In this document: positions 59,506 to 64,000 of the stretch, in pieces
How positions within the stretch are numbered: the stretch's first letter is position 1
Layout of the letters: the number at the start of each line of letters is the position of its first letter
Origin: Ctenosaura bakeri
Lineage: Eukaryota; Chordata; Lepidosauria; Squamata; Iguanidae
Direction of reading: 5' to 3'
Length of the DNA: 64,000 bases
Assembly (NCBI GenBank): GCA_948474755.1
Contig: CAOLHI010000152.1
Coordinates: 1-64,000, forward strand
Program-made: the position numbers and the translations under genes
Notes under the pieces: model-generated
The model's input: only the letters and a program-made list of their open reading frames with translations
The model's database searches: none
What the model was told of the DNA's origin: nothing

Positions 59506-61176
59506 ATGAAATTGAAATTAGCATCATGGAATGTCCGAGGTTTAAATTCAGTATATAAAAGAAAATGTATATTTCACCAACTAGAAAAACTTGATTTGGA
59601 TATTATTGCCCTGCAAGAAATACATATAAAAGATGAAGATTTAAGATACATTAGGAACCCCAAATTGGGTAATTTGTTTGCATCAGTTATAGGGAAGAAA
59701 AAGAAAGGTGTAGCCATTTATGTTAATAAAAGATGGGAAGCAAAACAAATCTTAGAGGATGATAAAGGCCAAGTGATAGGTATAGAGGTAAAAATTAAGG
59801 ATACTAAATTTGTAATGATCTCAGTTTATGGCCCCCTCGATAATAAAAGCAGATTCTATTCTAAACTGTTAGACAGAATATTAGATGTTGAACTAAAGGA
59901 CCATAAGTTGATTCTAATGGGGGACTGGAACGGGGTATTAAATCCATTGAAAGATAGATTAAATCAAAGAAAGAATGATAGAAAAAATTCGAGTATGCAA
60001 GGGAAACTTCCAAGATCCTTTTTTGAAATGATGGAGCAATTGCAGATCGTAGATGTATGGAGACATGTATATGTAGATAAGAATGAATATACATATTTTT
60101 CGGATTATCATAAGTCCTGGTCTAGGATTGACATGTTTCTCCTATCATCAGATGTAATTAAAAATGTGGGGGGTATAGAAGTTTTCCCTAGAACACTCTC
60201 TGACCACAGTCTGTTATTATTATCGTTGTATTTAGACAAAAAGAAAAAGACTTGGAAGCTTAATGATAACCTGTTGAAAAACCAACATGTCGTGGATAAG
60301 GCCAAAAAAGAATTAAAAATTTTTTTTGAAAATAATTTGGATAAAGGCCAATCAGTACAGATTGTTTGGGAGACGAGTAAAGTCTTCATGAGAGGTTTTT
60401 TTATTGGTCAGCAGGCTTGGTTAGTAAGAAATAGAAAGTTAAAAGAATCTAAAATAATGGAGATGTTAAATGATAGAGAAAACAAACTGAAGATTAACCC
60501 ACAAGATCTTGGTATTTTAAAAGAAGTGAAAATGTTGAGGAAGCAATTGTCACTATTAACAACAGATGAAATCAAAAACAAACTGAGATATACAAAACAA
60601 AAACACTTTGAGCACGCTAATAAAGTAGGGAGATGGCTTGCTTACAAGTTAAGGAAGGAAAAAGAAAAAAGATGTATTACAGCTATACAAGATAATAAAA
60701 AAATCCAATACCAACAAACTAAGATAAAAAATGTATTTGTTCATTATTTTGAAAAACTTTTTCTAGAGACAGTACCTATGCAGGATAGAGTAGAAAATAT
60801 AAGAAAGTACTTGGAACGTGTTGATATAAAAAAAATCTCTCTGAATCAGAAAGAAGAATTAGATAAACCAATTACGTTGCAGGAAGTGAGAGATGCGATT
60901 AAAGAACTCAAAATCGATAAAGCCCCTGGGCCGGATGGTTTTACGGCTTTATATTATAAGACTTTCTGCGACGAATTAAGCTTGGTAATGGTGAGATTAT
61001 TAAATGAGATAAATTATGATACATTCCAAAATACATGGAAGGAGTCTAACATTGCCCTAATCCCGAAAGAGGGGAAAGATTTGTTGGATAAAAAAAATTA
61101 TCGACCAATTTCCCTATTGAATATCGATTATAAGATATACTCAAAGATACTAGCAGAACGCTTAAAAAAATATTGA
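59506..61176 (+). CDS. L1 ORF2, N-terminal part: endonuclease and RT start
   Basis: 556 residues to a TGA at 61174-61176. The apurinic-like endonuclease that nicks target DNA is complete in its motifs: SWN (7-9), QE (E38), VYGPLDN, GDWNGVLN (about 139-146), SRIDMFL (about 206-212) and SDH (about 232-234). A linker follows. Reverse transcriptase then begins with KAPGPDGFTALYYK and WKESNIALIPKEG, and NYRPISLLNIDYK leads into the frameshift. The stop falls right after KILAERLKKY, in the middle of RT. It starts in the same frame as ORF1 but is separate, with ATG after GATTTAAAT. Alone it would lack catalytic RT motifs. Confidence 0.9.
   Translation: MKLKLASWNVRGLNSVYKRKCIFHQLEKLDLDIIALQEIHIKDEDLRYIRNPKLGNLFASVIGKKKKGVAIYVNKRWEAKQILEDDKGQVIGIEVKIKDTKFVMISVYGPLDNKSRFYSKLLDRILDVELKDHKLILMGDWNGVLNPLKDRLNQRKNDRKNSSMQGKLPRSFFEMMEQLQIVDVWRHVYVDKNEYTYFSDYHKSWSRIDMFLLSSDVIKNVGGIEVFPRTLSDHSLLLLSLYLDKKKKTWKLNDNLLKNQHVVDKAKKELKIFFENNLDKGQSVQIVWETSKVFMRGFFIGQQAWLVRNRKLKESKIMEMLNDRENKLKINPQDLGILKEVKMLRKQLSLLTTDEIKNKLRYTKQKHFEHANKVGRWLAYKLRKEKEKRCITAIQDNKKIQYQQTKIKNVFVHYFEKLFLETVPMQDRVENIRKYLERVDIKKISLNQKEELDKPITLQEVRDAIKELKIDKAPGPDGFTALYYKTFCDELSLVMVRLLNEINYDTFQNTWKESNIALIPKEGKDLLDKKNYRPISLLNIDYKIYSKILAERLKKY
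61164..61170 (+). other. Frameshift site: run of seven A
   Basis: In the upstream frame the codons are TTA AAA AAA TAT TGA. A -1 shift at A_AAA_AAA, or one missing A in the run, brings translation into the downstream frame, with conserved RT sequence on both sides. A simple one-base loss, in the genome or in the sequence assembly, is the most likely cause. Confidence 0.85.
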
Positions 61177-63305
61177 AAGAATGGGTACACGAAGACCAAA
61201 ATGGTTTCCTTCCGGGGAGACACCTTAAAAATAATGTAAGAATCTTATTAGACACAATTGAATATTATCATAAAAATAATCAGAAAAAATTAGGGTTATT
61301 ATTCTTGGATGCCGAAAAGGCATTCGATAATGTGGATTGGATGTTCATGTTAGAAACGTTACATAGAATCGGTCTAGGAACAAGATTTAGAGAGTGGATT
61401 AGAGCAATTTATACCGAACAAAAAGCTTGTCTGATTGTAAATGGAGAGACTACAAAGCAGTTTGAAATAAACAAAGGAACTCGTCAGGGCTGTCCACTTT
61501 CGCCACTGCTATTTATAATTTGTCTGGAGGTTTTGAATAACAACATAAGAAGTGAAAGTAGGATAAGAGGAGTTAGAGTAAAAACACACGAATACAAATT
61601 ACAGGCGTTTGCAGATGATCTAGTTATAATAATGGAGGAGCCCACCACCAGTATTGGATTAGCTATGGAAATTATACACCAATATGGAGAGGTTGCAGGC
61701 CTTAAGATTAATAAAGACAAATCTTTATTGATGACTAAAAACATGACGAGTAGACAAGAGAATGATTTGGTTGAAATAACGGGTCTGAGAATAACGAAGA
61801 AAATAAGATATTTAGGGATAATAATTTCCAAAAACAATTCAGAACTATATGAAAATAACTATAATAAAATTTGGGGTGAGATCAAAAAAGAATTAGAAAG
61901 ATGGAAACGATTGCAATTGTCTATGCTTGGGAAGATCTCTGCAATAAAAATGAAAGTCCTCCCCAAACTACTCTTTTTATTTCAAAATCTCCCTGTATTA
62001 ATTAATGAGAAACCTTTCAAAAGTTGGCAACAGGAGCTGAGTAAATTTATATGGAATGGTAGAAAACCAAGGATAAAAACCAAATATTTAAAAGATGTGA
62101 AGGAGAAGGGAGGCCTGAATTTACCAGATCTAAAAATCTACTATGAAGCTTCTGCAATTTGTTGGGCCCGTGAATGGATAAAGCTAGACAACGAAAGACT
62201 ACTGAGCCTTGAGGGTTTCAACAACTATTTTGGTTGGCATGCATACCTATGGTATGACAAGCATAAAGTTAATAAAGAATATATGGATCACTACGTAAGG
62301 AAGGCGGTTCTTCAAGTTTGGTTGAGAGTTAGGAATAAGATCTATTTGAAGGTACCATATTGGGTTTCACCACATGAGGCCTTTTACAGATTGGAAAAAA
62401 TCAAGATGAAAGAGTGGTTGTCATATGGAGATATAGTTAAAAAACAAAAAAGAGGGAACAAGATAGAATTGAAGAGTAGAGAAGAACTGATGCAGGAAGG
62501 ATACAACTCTCATTGGTTCTTATATGGTCAAATATGTGCCAAGTTTAGGCTAGACATGAAAGTGAGAGGAGTTTCCTTAGAAGATAATGACTTAGATAAA
62601 GTACTGAAAGCAAATGAGAGAGGACAGTTAAGTAAGATTTATAGAATTTTGTTGAATTTAGAGATGGAAAAAGAAGTAATTAAAGATAATATGTTACGAT
62701 GGGCACAGGATCTGGGTAAACCCTTACCATTAGATTATTGGGAGAAAGCGTGGAGGCTTAACCTGAAATTCACCAAAAGTAATAATCTGAAAGAGAATTA
62801 TATAAAAATTTTCTATAGATGGTACTTAACCCCAGTAAAAATTGCAAAAATGAAAAAAAGTAAAACACCAGCCAAGTGTTGGAAATGTTCAAAAATAGGC
62901 TCCTTCTTCCACTGCTGGTGGAAATGTAAGGAAGCCCAGAAATTTTGGGTGCAAGTACATGACAAGATGGTTAGCTGTTTGAAAACCAGGTTTCCGATTA
63001 CAGCTGAAATATTTCTATTAAACATGTTCAATGATATAGACGAGAAGGTGAGAAAAGAACACTGGAGAGTCATCTGTTATATGGTTTATGCAGCGAGAAT
63101 CGTGTTCGCCAAGATGTGGAAAGATTCAGCCATACCAACAATAGAAGATTGGATCAACAAATTATATGATCTGGCCGAAATGGATAAGCTCACATTAAAA
63201 TTGGCAAATCAGAGTAAAGAGAAGTTTAGAGAGGAATGGGATATTGTAAACCCTATATGGGAAGAACAATGGGGGAAGCTGGCATTAATCAGTTTATACG
63301 AATGA
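61173..63305 (+). CDS. L1 ORF2, C-terminal part: RT and Cys domain
   Basis: About 710 residues, open to a TGA after 63302. The RT core is complete: QNGFLPGRHLKNNVR, motif A FLDAEKAFDNVDW, TRQGCPLSPLLF, FADD at 61608-61619 (residues about 146-149 of this part), and GLKINKDKS. A long thumb and connection region follows. Near residues 568-585 is a Cys/His module, CWKCSKIGSFFHCWWKC, as in other L1 ORF2 proteins. With the upstream part the total is about 1266 residues, typical of L1. The start codon listed is a TTG artefact: the piece is a continuation, not an independent gene. Confidence 0.9.
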   Translation: MKEWVHEDQNGFLPGRHLKNNVRILLDTIEYYHKNNQKKLGLLFLDAEKAFDNVDWMFMLETLHRIGLGTRFREWIRAIYTEQKACLIVNGETTKQFEINKGTRQGCPLSPLLFIICLEVLNNNIRSESRIRGVRVKTHEYKLQAFADDLVIIMEEPTTSIGLAMEIIHQYGEVAGLKINKDKSLLMTKNMTSRQENDLVEITGLRITKKIRYLGIIISKNNSELYENNYNKIWGEIKKELERWKRLQLSMLGKISAIKMKVLPKLLFLFQNLPVLINEKPFKSWQQELSKFIWNGRKPRIKTKYLKDVKEKGGLNLPDLKIYYEASAICWAREWIKLDNERLLSLEGFNNYFGWHAYLWYDKHKVNKEYMDHYVRKAVLQVWLRVRNKIYLKVPYWVSPHEAFYRLEKIKMKEWLSYGDIVKKQKRGNKIELKSREELMQEGYNSHWFLYGQICAKFRLDMKVRGVSLEDNDLDKVLKANERGQLSKIYRILLNLEMEKEVIKDNMLRWAQDLGKPLPLDYWEKAWRLNLKFTKSNNLKENYIKIFYRWYLTPVKIAKMKKSKTPAKCWKCSKIGSFFHCWWKCKEAQKFWVQVHDKMVSCLKTRFPITAEIFLLNMFNDIDEKVRKEHWRVICYMVYAARIVFAKMWKDSAIPTIEDWINKLYDLAEMDKLTLKLANQSKEKFREEWDIVNPIWEEQWGKLALISLYE

Positions 63306-63757
63306 TTAGAATAGATGGGCTTATGATTTGGTGTTGATCTGTTTTGAATAAGTAATAGGACTGGATAAGGATAAAATGCAAAAAAGAGTATTTGTTAAGA
63401 GAAATATTATGGTTTAGCAGGAGGATATAAATATGAAAGTAAATATGCTCAGCTGGTAAGTGAGAGGAAGTTAAAGAGTGATAGAGTTACATGTATAGGA
63501 ATGGATGTTGCCACTAAGATGTTAGATCTAGAAGGATATGATAAGTAAATCTAATGATATATAAGAATTTTTAAGTATTTTTGCAATCCTAGCATAAGAT
63601 TATGTGTGTGGCTTAGAATGTAATGTGTATTTGTGTTCATGGATTTAATTATATGTTAGCTCATACTTTATTTGTAAGAAGAGCTAATGTTGACATTGTA
63701 TTGTACTGAGTGTATGTTGTATTTATGTGATTTTGTATGTCTTTTTTATGTGAATTC

Positions 63758-63763
63758 AATAAA
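63758..63763 (+). terminator. L1 polyadenylation signal
   Basis: AATAAA about 35 bases before the L1 end, followed by a T/A-rich then A-rich tail. No separate G/T-rich element is seen because it would lie in flanking DNA. Confidence 0.75.
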
Positions 63764-63798
63764 TTTTATTTTTAATAATTAAAAAAATTAAAAAAAAA

Positions 63799-63810
63799 TT
63801 TGTAGACTTC
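63799..63810 (+). repeat. L1 target-site duplication, right copy
   Basis: TTTGTAGACTTC follows the A-rich tail and matches 56139-56150. Confidence 0.9.
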
Positions 63811-64000
63811 CTTACATTAGGGAGAAAAAGGGTAAAATTATTTGTGGTCTATGAGATTGAAATTTGGGAAGATTTATATTCAAAGGATTAACCAATAGGA
63901 TTCTAGTCCATATTTCTGATAAAGTGCCAACATATCAAGCAGATCAGTTAGATGGGCTTTGTCTATCCTTTTAACATATATCCTGACAAGGAGGGGCTCT
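63811..64000. other. Flanking sequence, no gene recognised
   Basis: Plain AT-rich sequence to the window end. It would join to the sequence before 56139 in the pre-insertion allele. Confidence 0.5.

Larger units (their letters stand above)
56151..63798 (+). mobile_element. Complete L1 LINE, 7.65 kb, with duplications
   Basis: All parts of an L1 are present in order: 5' UTR (56151-58263), intact ORF1 (58264-59451), ORF2 in two frames (59506-61176 and 61173-63305), 3' UTR with AATAAA at 63758, and an A-rich tail ending at 63798. A 12-base duplication (TTTGTAGACTTC) flanks it. ORF2 has a single lesion: a one-base frameshift in an A-run. The long frames, exact duplication and full-length 5' end mean it is young. 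Length and order match lizard L1 families. A source or recently active copy is possible. Confidence 0.95.

Noticed and set aside
61164..61170. Programmed frameshifting as the default explanation
   Set aside because: L1 ORF2 is normally one frame; a missing A in a homopolymer is simpler. Kept only as a testable alternative.

Overview
The window looks like intergenic or intronic DNA from a squamate reptile, probably a lizard. It is AT-rich, and I found no host protein-coding exon, tRNA, rRNA or CRISPR array that I can support. The case for a squamate rests on the repeats: CR1 elements with the ATTCTATGATTCTATGA-type 3' end, L2-clade LINEs, tRNA-derived SINEs ending in ACAACA, lizard-type L1 with long ORFs, Ty3/Gypsy and LTR relics, and short palindromic DNA transposons. 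The species cannot be named from this sequence alone. Almost everything recognisable is a mobile element or a simple repeat.

Layout: 1-8 kb holds a SINE, an L1 tail, a GC-rich DNA element with perfect 12-bp termini (1672-2123), a (GATA)n array, and a 1.68-kb hAT-like transposon with an exact 8-bp target duplication (5625-7301) that carries minisatellites. 8-16 kb is mostly unrecognised, with one decayed CR1 (11.9 kb), a palindromic GC-rich block (13.6 kb) and an L2 scrap (14.3 kb). 15.9-18.2 kb holds a Ty3/Gypsy pol relic whose RNase H lies directly beside a candidate 3' LTR. 19-25 kb has a CR1 tail, SINEs, a truncated LTR lying against an old CR1, and a (CTTT)n array. 25-32 kb is mainly unique sequence. 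33-38 kb has two LTR-like segments, a palindromic block, a small templated-looking duplication, a nested palindrome and an 886-bp solo LTR.

39.8-48.6 kb is a nest of insertions: a ~200-bp MITE, a CR1, an Ingi/Vingi- or R4-like non-LTR element split by another CR1, a second MITE, and an L2 split in frame by a second solo LTR. 48.7-55.9 kb is mostly unrecognised. 55.9-63.8 kb is the youngest-looking feature: a complete L1 (56151-63798) with 5' UTR, intact ORF1, ORF2 interrupted only by one frameshift in an A-run, a polyadenylation signal, an A-rich tail and matching target-site duplications. It sits next to a third MITE copy.

How the genes work together: the only coherent gene set is the L1. 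ORF1 (RNA chaperone) and ORF2 (endonuclease and reverse transcriptase) would form the retrotransposition particle. The other coding traces (Gypsy pol, CR1, L2, Vingi/R4-like) are single broken domains, useful for classifying the elements and ordering insertions but not functional.
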